64,000 bases of DNA from Pseudomonas maumuensis (GTDB lineage Bacteria > Pseudomonadota > Gammaproteobacteria > Pseudomonadales > Pseudomonadaceae): positions 4,464,001-4,528,000 of the forward strand of contig NZ_CP077077.1 in NCBI RefSeq assembly GCF_019139675.1, read 5' to 3'. Shown in pieces: positions 1 through 7,616 of this stretch. The notes under the pieces are model-generated. The model searched no databases and was not told the origin of the DNA. It saw nothing but the letters and a program-made list of their open reading frames with translations. Every line of letters begins with the position of its first letter. The first letter of the stretch is position 1. The translations under genes and the position numbers were made by a program.

Positions 1-1281
1 CCGGCCGGCCCTGCCGCCAAGACCAAGCAGGTGGCGCCGGCCGACAAGATTATCGGCGTCGCCCAGGGCAACAAGGAAATGGTCGACGTGGTCGGCTGGC
101 GTCTTGACGAAGTAGTCAAGCTGATCCGCGGCCCGAAAGGCTCGGTGGTGCGTCTGGAGGTCATCCCGGCCAGCAACGCGCCGAACGACCAGACCAGCAA
201 GATCGTCTCGATCACCCGCGAAGCGGTCAAGCTCGAGGAGCAGGCGGCGAAGAAGTCGGTACTCAAGCTCAAGCAGGATGGCCGCGACTACAAGCTCGGC
301 ATCATCGAGATCCCGGCCTTCTACCTGGACTTCAAGGCCTACCGCGCCGGCGATCCGGACTACAAGAGCACCACCCGCGACGTGAAGAAGCTGCTCACCG
401 AACTGCAGAAAGAGAAAGTCGACGGCGTGGTCATCGACCTGCGCAACAACGGTGGCGGCTCGCTGCAGGAAGCCACCGAGCTGACCAGCCTGTTCATCGA
501 GAAGGGCCCGACCGTGCTGGTGCGCAACAGCGACGGACGCGTCGACGTGCTCGAGGACGAGAACCCCGGCGCCTTCTACAAAGGCCCGCTGGCACTGCTG
601 GTCAACCGCCTGTCGGCGTCCGCCTCGGAGATTTTCGCCGGCGCCATGCAGGACTACCATCGTGCGCTGATCATCGGTGGCCAGACCTTCGGCAAAGGCA
701 CCGTGCAGACCATCCAGCCGCTCAACCATGGCGAACTCAAACTGACGCTGGCCAAGTTCTACCGGGTCTCCGGGCAGAGCACCCAGCACCAGGGCGTGCT
801 GCCGGACATCGCCTACCCATCGATCATCGACACCAAGGAAATCGGCGAAAGCGCCCTGCCTGAGGCCATGCCGTGGGACACCATCCGCCCCGTGGTCAAG
901 CCTGCCTCCGATCCGTTCAAGCCGTTCCTGGCCCAGCTCAAGGCGCAGCATGAGGCGCGCAGCGACAAGGATGCCGAGTTCGTCTACATCCGCGACCGCC
1001 TGGCGCTGACCCAGAAGCTGATGAACGAGAAGACCGTCAGCCTCAACGAGCAGCAACGTCGCGCCCGCCACGACGAGATCGAAGCCAAGCAGCTGGCGCT
1101 GGAGAACATCCGGCGCAAGGCCAAGGGCGAAGAGCCGCTGAAGGAACTGAAGAAAGAGGACGAGGACGCCCTGCCCGCCGAGCCGGACGACACCAAGCCC
1201 GAGGACGATGCCTACCTGTCCGAGACTGGCCGCATTTTGCTCGACTACCTGAGCCTCAGCACCTCGGTGGCCAAGCACTGA
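1..1281 (+). CDS. prc: C-terminal processing (tail-specific) protease Prc, 5'-truncated by the window
   Basis: The frame is open from base 1, so the N-terminus lies outside the window. Visible parts are the end of a PDZ domain (about nt 1-210), the S41 protease core and a C-terminal helical extension rich in Lys, Glu and Arg (DUF3340 type). Catalytic residues by comparison with E. coli Prc: the middle Ser of SASASE (codon 619-621) and the Lys of FGKGTVQ (codon 694-696), with the usual 25-residue spacing. The enzyme acts in the periplasm, cutting proteins with unstructured nonpolar C-termini. In P. aeruginosa the equivalent (AlgO) affects alginate signalling. A hairpin with a T-run follows at 1340-1371. 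Confidence 0.93.
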   Translation, partial: PAGPAAKTKQVAPADKIIGVAQGNKEMVDVVGWRLDEVVKLIRGPKGSVVRLEVIPASNAPNDQTSKIVSITREAVKLEEQAAKKSVLKLKQDGRDYKLGIIEIPAFYLDFKAYRAGDPDYKSTTRDVKKLLTELQKEKVDGVVIDLRNNGGGSLQEATELTSLFIEKGPTVLVRNSDGRVDVLEDENPGAFYKGPLALLVNRLSASASEIFAGAMQDYHRALIIGGQTFGKGTVQTIQPLNHGELKLTLAKFYRVSGQSTQHQGVLPDIAYPSIIDTKEIGESALPEAMPWDTIRPVVKPASDPFKPFLAQLKAQHEARSDKDAEFVYIRDRLALTQKLMNEKTVSLNEQQRRARHDEIEAKQLALENIRRKAKGEEPLKELKKEDEDALPAEPDDTKPEDDAYLSETGRILLDYLSLSTSVAKH

Positions 1282-1339
1282 GGTGATGGCAAAATAATGT
1301 GAGCTGTCATCAAACAGTCACTGGACTGTCGTGAAATGG

Positions 1340-1371
1340 AAGGGCCGAACGTGCAAGCGTTTGGCCCTTTT
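1340..1371 (+). terminator. Rho-independent terminator after prc
   Basis: A 12-bp stem (AAGGGCCGAACG / CGTTTGGCCCTT, one G-U pair) with a 6-nt loop is followed by TTTT. It lies between prc and the next gene. It also overlaps an in-frame upstream extension of that gene, which argues against a start before 1390. Confidence 0.8.
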
Positions 1372-1389
1372 CAATTCAGGAAGCAGTCC

Positions 1390-3147
1390 ATGACCGTCAC
1401 CGAACAGCTCAGCGCTTTGAGTGCCATCCTGGCTCAACGCAGCATCCACTGTCTGTTCCAACCCATCGTCTGCCTCTCCGAACGGCGCATCCTCGGCTAT
1501 GAGGCCCTGAGCCGCGGCCCCTCCAACAGCCCTTTGCACTCGCCCCTGAACCTGTTCGCCATCGCCCGCCAGGCCGGTCGCCTGGGTGAACTGGAAGTGC
1601 TGTGCCGGGAAACCGCCTGCCGACGCTTCAGCGAGCTGAACCTTGCGGGCCAGCTGTTTCTCAACGTCTCGCCCGAGTCCCTGGTGGAACCAAACTACCC
1701 TTCCGGGCGCACCCTGCAGATGCTCGAACAGGTCGGCCTGCCCCCCAGTCGGGTGGTCATCGAACTGACCGAGCAGACGCCCACCGAAGACTTCCAGCTG
1801 CTGTACAACGCCCTGCACCACTATCGCGACATGGGGTTTTCAATCGCCCTGGACGACCTGGGTGCCGGCTACTCAAGCCTGCGCCTATGGTCGGAACTGC
1901 GCCCGGACTATGTGAAGATCGACCGCCATTTCATCGATGGCATCCACCAGGACCCGCTCAAGCGTGAGTTCGTCGGCTCGATCCTGCAGATCGCCCGCGC
2001 CTCTCGTTCCCAGGTGATCGCCGAAGGCATCGAACTGGCCGAAGAGCTGGCCATTCTGGGCGAGATGGGCGTTGATCTGGTCCAGGGCTATCTGCTGGGA
2101 CGCCCCCAGGAGTTTCCCCCAGGCGACAAGCTCGGCCTGTTGCCTGCGCCGCCAGATACGGCAGTGGCACTGGGCGAGGATAGCGGCGATCTCAGCGCCT
2201 TGCTCATCCAGCAACCCTCGGTCCTGCGCGACACCGCGACCCAACAGGTGCTCGAGGCGTTTCGCCGCCAAGCCAACCTCAATTCGCTCGCGGTGCTGGA
2301 CGAGCGTGGCAAACCCTGTGGCATCGTTCACCGTCATTCACTTGCCGACGCCCTGCTGAAGCCGTTTGGCACCGACCTGTTCGCCCGTAAGCCGATCAGT
2401 CGGCTGATGAGCCAGGATTTCCTCGCCGTCGAACGCAGCCAGTCGCTGCAACAAGTCAGCCGGCTACTTACCAGCCGAGCCCGCCAGCGTATCGAGGAAG
2501 ACTTCATCATCACCCAAAGCGGGCGTTACCTGGGATTGGGGCGGGTGATCGACGTACTCAAGCTGATCACCGAGCAGAAGATCCAGCAGGCCCGGCACGC
2601 GAACCCACTCACCTTGCTGCCCGGTAACGTACCGATTCAGCAGTGCCTGGCACGCCTGCTGCTGCAACGCCGCGAGGCTGCCGTGTGCTATGTGGATATC
2701 GACAACTTCAAGCCATTCAACGACATCTATGGCTATGCCCGAGGCGACGAGGTGCTGCTGTGCCTGGCCCAGTGCTTGAGCGACTGCGTCGATCCTCACC
2801 GGGATTTCGTTGGCCATATCGGCGGAGATGATTTCATGCTGGTACTGGGCTCGGCGGACTGGCGGGAACGCCTGCAATTGCTGCTGGAGGCCTTCGCCCG
2901 ACAGTGCCGGCGCTTCTACCGCAGCGAACACCTGCAAGCAGGATGCTTCCTCGCCCACAACCGCCAAGGACAACGGGAGACGTTCGCCCTGCTGTCACTA
3001 TCGATCGGCGTGGTCTGGCTGGAGCCCGGTAGCAGTGACGGGCTGGATGCCGGCCAGCTGGCCGAACTCGCCTCCCAGGCCAAGCGCCAAGCCAAGGATT
3101 GCGGTGGATCTGGCCTGAGCCTGATAGATACGACTGCGCTGAGTTAA
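1390..3147 (+). CDS. c-di-GMP turnover protein, EAL - CBS pair - GGDEF
   Basis: 585 aa, no membrane segment. EAL domain at about residues 20-250: YEALSRG (EAL at 38-40), NVSPESL, ELTEQ, LDDLGAGYSS, YVKIDR, AEGIE and QGYLLG are all present, so phosphodiesterase activity is expected. Two CBS-like segments follow (about 290-400). The C-terminal GGDEF domain carries GGDDF (478-482) instead of GG[DE]EF, so cyclase activity is doubtful and the domain may be regulatory. The start at 1390 has AGGAAG upstream; longer in-frame starts fall inside the prc terminator. Location beside prc matches P. aeruginosa PA3257-PA3258. Confidence 0.9.
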   Translation: MTVTEQLSALSAILAQRSIHCLFQPIVCLSERRILGYEALSRGPSNSPLHSPLNLFAIARQAGRLGELEVLCRETACRRFSELNLAGQLFLNVSPESLVEPNYPSGRTLQMLEQVGLPPSRVVIELTEQTPTEDFQLLYNALHHYRDMGFSIALDDLGAGYSSLRLWSELRPDYVKIDRHFIDGIHQDPLKREFVGSILQIARASRSQVIAEGIELAEELAILGEMGVDLVQGYLLGRPQEFPPGDKLGLLPAPPDTAVALGEDSGDLSALLIQQPSVLRDTATQQVLEAFRRQANLNSLAVLDERGKPCGIVHRHSLADALLKPFGTDLFARKPISRLMSQDFLAVERSQSLQQVSRLLTSRARQRIEEDFIITQSGRYLGLGRVIDVLKLITEQKIQQARHANPLTLLPGNVPIQQCLARLLLQRREAAVCYVDIDNFKPFNDIYGYARGDEVLLCLAQCLSDCVDPHRDFVGHIGGDDFMLVLGSADWRERLQLLLEAFARQCRRFYRSEHLQAGCFLAHNRQGQRETFALLSLSIGVVWLEPGSSDGLDAGQLAELASQAKRQAKDCGGSGLSLIDTTALS

Positions 3148-3153
3148 CCCAAT

Positions 3154-3173
3154 GGACCGCTTTGCGGTCCTTT
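3154..3173 (+). terminator. Terminator after the EAL/GGDEF gene
   Basis: Hairpin GGACCGC-TTT-GCGGTCC followed by TTT, directly after the stop at 3147. The T-run is short, so strength is uncertain. Confidence 0.55.
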
Positions 3174-3218
3174 CGCCGGCAAGTCGGAGCGCCTCCCCAC
3201 AAGCCTATTGCCCCAACT

Positions 3219-3587
3219 TCAAGCCTCTTCCGGGTAGCGGTACTCGAACACCCGCACCACTTCCGAGGCATGCCAGGATGCTGCCTCCATGCCATCCACC
3301 GGCCCGGAGAACCGCCCCAGCCGCTCGACGCACTCGAAAAACCCGGTCCGTGGCAGGCGGCTGGCGCCTTGGCTGATCACCAGCGAACTGCGCAGCGGCT
3401 GCTCGGCGCGGGCGTCGAGCACCGCCAGGTACTCAAGGGCCGCGGTCAAGGTCTGCATGGCCGGGCTGGGCAATTGCAAACGCTCGAGCAGTGCCCGGTA
3501 GGTCAGCAGATGGCGTTGCCGGCGGGCCAGGTCGAGCTCGCTCAGCAGGCCCTGCCATTGCTGACGGCTGATCCTGACCTGGCTCAT
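3219..3587 (-). CDS. Hypothetical protein, coupled to the upstream XRE regulator
   Basis: 122 aa, soluble, Leu- and Arg-rich in the first half. The segment with LTYRALLERLQLP, then LRSSLVIS and LPRTGFFE, resembles small winged-helix-like modules found in some DNA-associated proteins; this is inference from motif memory. The start is the ATG at 3587, which overlaps the stop of the XRE gene (ATGA), so the two are translated together. No enzymatic motif is visible. The linkage suggests it works with, or is controlled by, the XRE protein. Confidence 0.7.
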   Translation of the reverse strand: MSQVRISRQQWQGLLSELDLARRQRHLLTYRALLERLQLPSPAMQTLTAALEYLAVLDARAEQPLRSSLVISQGASRLPRTGFFECVERLGRFSGPVDGMEAASWHASEVVRVFEYRYPEEA

Positions 3588-3928
3588 GACAGCTCGCTCC
3601 AGCCGGCCACACCCAGGTGCCACGCCAGGCTGCGCAGAATGGCCGCGTCGGGGCGGCGCTCGCCAGACTCGATCATGGCCAGGTATGCCGGGCTGATTCC
3701 GACACTGCGTGCCAGCTGCTCCGGCGCCAGCCCCTTGGCCTGACGCAAGGACGCCAGCTCATCCAGTGAGGACAGGCTGGCGCTTGGTTGAGTGCTGGCA
3801 ACATTGCTGTCGGTGGCGGGTGCGCTGGCCGGTGCCTGGCCTGCGGCCGCTAGCAACGCCTGATACTGCTCCCAGGGAACCACTGCGTACTCGGGCTGAC
3901 CGTCCCGGCTGATGACCTGAATACCCAT
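3584..3928 (-). CDS. XRE-family helix-turn-helix regulator
   Basis: 114 aa. The N-terminus (MGIQVISRDGQPEYAVVPWE) looks like the DNA-binding/antitoxin fold of Phd/YefM-type proteins. An Ala/Ser/Pro linker (about 36-60) leads to an HTH_3 domain (about 62-110: LRQAKGLAPEQLARSVGIS, YLAMIESGERRP). The start is ATG 3928 behind AAGGGGG; a GTG at 3952 is in frame but lacks a good ribosome site. It overlaps the next gene by 4 nt. The layout is compatible with a type II antitoxin, but the partner is not a recognised toxin. Confidence 0.75.
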   Translation of the reverse strand: MGIQVISRDGQPEYAVVPWEQYQALLAAAGQAPASAPATDSNVASTQPSASLSSLDELASLRQAKGLAPEQLARSVGISPAYLAMIESGERRPDAAILRSLAWHLGVAGWSELS

Positions 3929-4018
3929 ACAACCCCCTTGACGTTGGATCACGGCATGTAATCCGTAGGCATAACCCTTATGCCAATTATATTACCAACC
4001 TCAGGAGTCTGTGCGGAA

Positions 4019-4459
4019 TCAGCTGCCGGGGCGCTCCAGGCGCAGGGCTTCGGGTGTGTCCGGCAGACGCTCAACCACCCGCAGCCGCTCCGGCGCCTGG
4101 CTGTCACGCCAGGACTTGAAGCGACTCAACTCGTCGGCCACGGTCTTGAGCACCCACCCCAACACGGCGATGTCGTCGAGCAGGCCGACCCCTAACAGCC
4201 AATCGGGGATTGCATCCAGTGGGCTTACGAAGTAGAGCAAACCGGCAACGATGGTCACCAACGCCTTGGGGCTGACAGCGCGATACTCGCCACGCCACCA
4301 TGCCAGGCACAGTGCCTGCATCAGGCGCAAGTCCTCGCGCAGCTGGCCCAGTTTCGGCCCCTTGCGGGCCACCGCGAACAGCAGCGCCGGCAACCTGCCA
4401 CGGCTGAGCAGGCGTTCGGCCAGGGGCAGGAAACGGGCGAAATTCCAAGGTGCGCTCAT
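4019..4459 (-). CDS. YkvA/DUF1232 family membrane protein
   Basis: 146 aa. The hydrophobic segment around VTIVAGLLYFVSPLDAIPDWL followed by GLLDDIAVLGWVL is the signature of DUF1232, a short helical inner-membrane domain of unknown function. The start at ATG 4459 has GGAGGT 5 nt upstream; a longer in-frame start lacks this. The 5' region holds a perfect inverted repeat containing two DnaA-box sequences. Confidence 0.82.
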   Translation of the reverse strand: MSAPWNFARFLPLAERLLSRGRLPALLFAVARKGPKLGQLREDLRLMQALCLAWWRGEYRAVSPKALVTIVAGLLYFVSPLDAIPDWLLGVGLLDDIAVLGWVLKTVADELSRFKSWRDSQAPERLRVVERLPDTPEALRLERPGS

Positions 4460-4482
4460 GGGACCTCCGGAGGAGCTGGAGG

Positions 4483-4505
4483 TTATCCACATTTATTGTG
4501 GATAA
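4483..4505. promoter_or_regulatory. Two inverted perfect DnaA boxes
   Basis: TTATCCACA (4483-4491) and its reverse complement TGTGGATAA (4497-4505) are separated by TTTAT. The palindrome extends one base each side of each box. Both match the high-affinity DnaA box TTATNCACA. The site lies 24-46 nt upstream of the YkvA-family start, in the promoter or leader region. It could allow DnaA control of that gene or titrate DnaA; neither is shown by sequence alone. Confidence 0.6.
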
Positions 4506-4683
4506 CCTTGTGAACAGGGCGGCGTTGGCGCCGCGTGGTGCCCGTCGGGTAAGGGCCTGGGACGAATCGGGCGTTTTTTACACAACTGTTTCAACCACGC
4601 AAACGTTTTGCGACACGGCTTGCGCGTCTGCTGGATACTGCTTGCGACAGTGAACGACACCGACGGTTCGCGTCAAGCCAGGC

Positions 4684-4717
4684 TAAAAACGACGACGCCC
4701 CGTCGAAACGGGGCGTC
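4684..4717 (-). terminator. Terminator of the FKBP gene
   Basis: On the minus strand, stem GACGCCCCG / CGGGGCGTC with a 6-nt loop is followed a few bases later by TTTTT. It lies just past the stop at 4738. Confidence 0.8.
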
Positions 4718-4737
4718 TTCATGCAACAGGCCAGGTG

Positions 4738-5460
4738 TTACTTGGCCGGGGCTTCACCGACCTTGGCCGGATCCTTGATACCAAGCAGTTCCAAGTCGAA
4801 CACCAGCACCGAGTTGGCCGGGATCAGCGGGCTCGGGCTCTGGGCGCCGTAGGCCAGCTCAGCCGGGATGTACAGCTTGTACTTCTCGCCAACGTGCATC
4901 AGTTGCAGGCCTTCGACCCAGCCCGGGATCACGCCGCTGACCGGCAGATCGATCGGGCTGCCGCGCTCGACGGAGCTGTCGAAGACCTTGCCGTCGGTCA
5001 GCTTGCCCTCGTAGTGGACGGTGACCACGTCGGTCGGCTTGGGCTGCGGGCCGTCGGCTTTCTTGACGACTTCATACTGCAGCCCGGAGGCGGTGGTGAT
5101 CACGCCAGGCTTCTTACCGTTTTCCTCGAGGAATTTCTTGCCGGCGGCGGCAGCTTCCTCGCTGGCCTTGGCCAGACGCTCTTCGGCGCGCTTCTGCAAG
5201 GCGGTGAAGGCTTCGACCAGCTCTTCATCCTTGATGCGCTGTTCCTTCTTGCCAACAGCGTCCTCGATGCCTTGGGCGACGGCTTTCGAATCGAGGTCGT
5301 CCATGCCTTCCTGGGCCAGGCTCTTGCCCATGTTCAGGCCGATACCGTAGGAGGCCTTCTGTGCTGGGGTCTTCAGCTCGACGCTGCTGGTCTGGGCGTC
5401 GCAACCGGCGAGGACCAGACCTACCAGGGCAACCGCGGCCGCCAAACGATGCTGTTTCAT
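4738..5460 (-). CDS. FKBP-type peptidyl-prolyl isomerase, lipoprotein
   Basis: 240 aa. N-terminal signal peptide with lipobox LVLAGC (Cys about 20), so it is probably membrane-anchored in the periplasm. Residues about 30-120 form the helical FKBP_N dimerisation domain (SYGIGLNMGKSL, EELVEAFTAL). The C-terminal FKBP_C domain (about 130-230) has VTVHYEGKLTDGKVFDSS, VIPGWVEGLQLM and IPAELAYG, which include the usual active-site aromatic residues. It is related to FkpA/Mip/FklB. The start at 5460 has AAGGAA upstream. It should assist folding of exported proteins. Confidence 0.9.
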   Translation of the reverse strand: MKQHRLAAAVALVGLVLAGCDAQTSSVELKTPAQKASYGIGLNMGKSLAQEGMDDLDSKAVAQGIEDAVGKKEQRIKDEELVEAFTALQKRAEERLAKASEEAAAAGKKFLEENGKKPGVITTASGLQYEVVKKADGPQPKPTDVVTVHYEGKLTDGKVFDSSVERGSPIDLPVSGVIPGWVEGLQLMHVGEKYKLYIPAELAYGAQSPSPLIPANSVLVFDLELLGIKDPAKVGEAPAK

Positions 5461-5680
5461 GTAATTTCCTTGTTCATGCGCCATGAGGGCAATCAGGGTA
5501 AAGCCGCGAGCTTAGCAGGCGGCTGCGACCAATGGCTACCGGCATAAGAGCGGGTCGAGGGCTGGAAGTTCCTGGGTGAAAGGTTGTTCATGCTCGCGGA
5601 GGCAGCCTTTGGCCAGTATTGGCGATATTTTTCGAAGGTAGGGTGGTTTTTCGAAGATGGGTTGGGTGCGCCCAGCACGC

Positions 5681-6439
5681 TCAAAGCCGCTGAAGAATCA
5701 GCTCCCCCGAAGCCCCTGCCAGCCCAGGCTGCCCGGCCTGTCCAGGCCGCCCATTGCCTCCCGCGTCAGTCCGATAAACCAGACATCCCTTGCTGGCCCC
5801 ACCTACCCCAGCCTTTCCGGCAGCTCCCGCCTTACCCGGCGCACCGCCGTCAAGCCGAACTACAATCCGCTCCTGCGCGAACCCCGCCGGCAACGTCAGG
5901 CGAATCCGCCCCCCGGGCGCGCCATCGTGCCCGTTGCCGCCATCGTCGCCGTTGGCCCCACGGCTGGCCTGCCCCCAGGTGCAGCCGCCCGGTTTGCCAT
6001 TGGCGCCGTCGAGCCCGGTGTACCCTGGCGCCCCAGCCCCGCCGCGAGCGTCGATCGCCAGCCGATCAGCCTCCAGCGCCTGCAACCGCAAGTCCAGATT
6101 GCGCCCTGGCCGCGCGGAGCGCTCGTAAGTGCCTGGTGCCCCAGGCGCGCTGAACTCGCTACCCTCGCCCAAAAAGGCACTCGAGGCTTCGATGCGCAGA
6201 TCGCCCTCGGCCGGCGCGATGGCGATGCGCGCATCGCGCCCCAACTCAAGACGGTCGATTTTCAGCTCGGTAAGGGTGGCTGGTAGCAACAAGGTCGCCG
6301 AATCGGCTATCCGCAGCTGCTCCAGATGCACGCTAGCCGCCTTGTTCGGCAAACGCAGCATCGAATGGGCGGTGACCTCAAGGCTGTCGGCCTGAGCCAA
6401 GGGTGTGGCCAGTGCGGCCAGCAACATCAGTTTACGCAT
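5681..6439 (-). CDS. Secreted collagen-like Gly-rich protein
   Basis: 252 aa with a signal peptide (MRKLMLLAALATPLAQA). Residues about 20-110 are a beta-rich region. Two Gly-x-y-rich blocks follow (GGAGAPGYTGLDGANGKPGG ... GANGDDGGNGHDGAPGG, and GGAPGKAGAAGKAGVGG ... GGNGRPGQAGQPGLAG), separated by a short strand segment LRLTLP-type region. Cysteines occur in both halves (GGCTWGQ, KGCLVYR), which could form a disulfide. The start at 6439 overlaps the stop of the DUF1145 gene by 8 nt and has GGAGG upstream. Function unknown; bacterial collagen-like proteins are usually surface or matrix proteins. Confidence 0.75.
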   Translation of the reverse strand: MRKLMLLAALATPLAQADSLEVTAHSMLRLPNKAASVHLEQLRIADSATLLLPATLTELKIDRLELGRDARIAIAPAEGDLRIEASSAFLGEGSEFSAPGAPGTYERSARPGRNLDLRLQALEADRLAIDARGGAGAPGYTGLDGANGKPGGCTWGQASRGANGDDGGNGHDGAPGGRIRLTLPAGFAQERIVVRLDGGAPGKAGAAGKAGVGGASKGCLVYRTDAGGNGRPGQAGQPGLAGASGELILQRL

Positions 6440-6707
6440 GGCTCGGCGCCTCCTGCGACCGGGGGATGGACATGACATGGAAGATGCCGGTCAACAGGAT
6501 CTGCAGGCGGTCGAACCAGCGGTGACTACGCCCTCGCAGGCTGCCGTTGAAGAACAGCACCTCGAGCACATGCAGTGACAGCAGGATGATACCCGCGGCA
6601 CTGATCAGCAGATTGAGCGGCAACGGCTGCGGCATGAACAGGTTGAACAGCACCACGCCCCAGAACGCCACCGTCAGAGCCTTGCCCAGGCCCAGGATGA
6701 ACTTCAT
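6432..6707 (-). CDS. DUF1145 family small membrane protein
   Basis: 91 aa with two predicted membrane helices (GLGKALTVAFWGVVLFNLFM and LNLLISAAGIILLSLHVLEVL) and a basic cytosolic tail. This matches the DUF1145 family, whose role is unknown. Its last 8 nt overlap the collagen-like gene, so the two probably form one operon. Confidence 0.8.
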   Translation of the reverse strand: MKFILGLGKALTVAFWGVVLFNLFMPQPLPLNLLISAAGIILLSLHVLEVLFFNGSLRGRSHRWFDRLQILLTGIFHVMSIPRSQEAPSHA

Positions 6708-6807
6708 ACCCCGCCCCCCATGATTTATTGTTATGCCGGCGCGCGGGCCGTTCGAGCGGACCGCGCCGGCAACAGTAACCCTACTGCCGGGGCATGCGCC
6801 AGAGGGG

Positions 6808-7527
6808 TCAGTTCAGGTGCAGTTCCACCCGTCGGTTGCGCGAGCGACCTTCGTCGGTGTCGTTGTCGGCCACCGGCTCAGTCTCGCCACGGCCCTGACT
6901 GGTCACCTTGTTCGGTGCCAGGCCCTGGCTGATCAGGTACTCGGCAACACCGCTGGCACGGCGCTCGGACAAGCGCTGGTTGTAACTGTCGGAGCCCACG
7001 CTGTCAGTGAAACCGATCACCTTGACACTGGCCACACTGGGGTCGTTGAGCTTGGGCAGCAAGCCCTGCAGGCGCTGCTGTGTACCTTGGGTGAGTTCGG
7101 CGGAGTCGAAGGCGAACAGCACCTGGCCCTGATCATCCAGCGTGATCACCTCTGGGGTCGCCGCAGGCTCTGGCTGCGGTGCGGTGGCTGGATATTGCGG
7201 CAACGGGCAACCCATATGGTTGACCTGGGTACCGGCCGGGGTATCCGGGCAACGGTCGCGGCGGTCGAATACGCCATCGCCATCCTCGTCGCCATCCTGG
7301 GCATAACAGATCAGGCCACCGGCGATAGCGCCGGCAACGCCGGCCCCAGCCGCCCAGCTGGAACTCTCGATGGCGCCCAGGCCGCCGCCGACCAGTCCGC
7401 CAAGCAGGCTGCAGATGGGCCAGGTCCTTTGATTGAGAGGCGCGCTGCCATCGCTGTGGGTGGCGCAGCCTGCCAGCAGGCTCGTGGCCACCACCAACGG
7501 CAGTGCCGCTTTCGACAAAACACGCAT
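6808..7527 (-). CDS. OmpA-family lipoprotein (paralogue A)
   Basis: 239 aa. Lipobox LLAGC, then a Gly-rich membrane-like stretch (GGLVGGGLGAIESSSW ... GAIAGGLICYA), a calcium-type acidic repeat (DGDEDGDGVFDRRDRCPDTP) like thrombospondin type 3, and a C-terminal OmpA peptidoglycan-binding domain (FAFDSAELT, GFTDSVGSDSYNQRLSERRA, GRGETEP, NRRVEL). It likely links the outer membrane to peptidoglycan. It shares the same domain order with the neighbouring gene at 7617-8309, a tandem duplication. Confidence 0.9.
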   Translation of the reverse strand: MRVLSKAALPLVVATSLLAGCATHSDGSAPLNQRTWPICSLLGGLVGGGLGAIESSSWAAGAGVAGAIAGGLICYAQDGDEDGDGVFDRRDRCPDTPAGTQVNHMGCPLPQYPATAPQPEPAATPEVITLDDQGQVLFAFDSAELTQGTQQRLQGLLPKLNDPSVASVKVIGFTDSVGSDSYNQRLSERRASGVAEYLISQGLAPNKVTSQGRGETEPVADNDTDEGRSRNRRVELHLN

Positions 7528-7537
7528 GGTGAATGCT

Positions 7538-7578
7538 CCTGTGTCACCGGCCGCTACCGGTCACACAGGAGTAAAGAC
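7538..7578 (-). promoter_or_regulatory. Hairpin and shared motif upstream of OmpA paralogue A
   Basis: An imperfect 14-bp inverted repeat (TCCTGTGTCACCGG / CCGGTCACACAGGA, 6-nt loop) lies just before the start. It is preceded on the minus strand by GTCTTTACTCC (7568-7578). The same 11 bases occur upstream of the paralogue at 8355-8365, also next to a hairpin. Possibly a common operator or promoter element. Confidence 0.45.
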
Positions 7579-7616
7579 GTGCCCACGCCACTTCTCAAGG
7601 CGCGGGCACATCGCCG

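Noticed and set aside
4450..4653. 67-codon plus-strand frame across the DnaA-box palindrome
   Set aside because: No ribosome site, composition unlike coding DNA, and it overlaps the promoter region of the YkvA gene.
5493..5684. 63-codon minus-strand frame between the FKBP and collagen-like genes
   Set aside because: Low-complexity, no ribosome site and no similarity I recognise.
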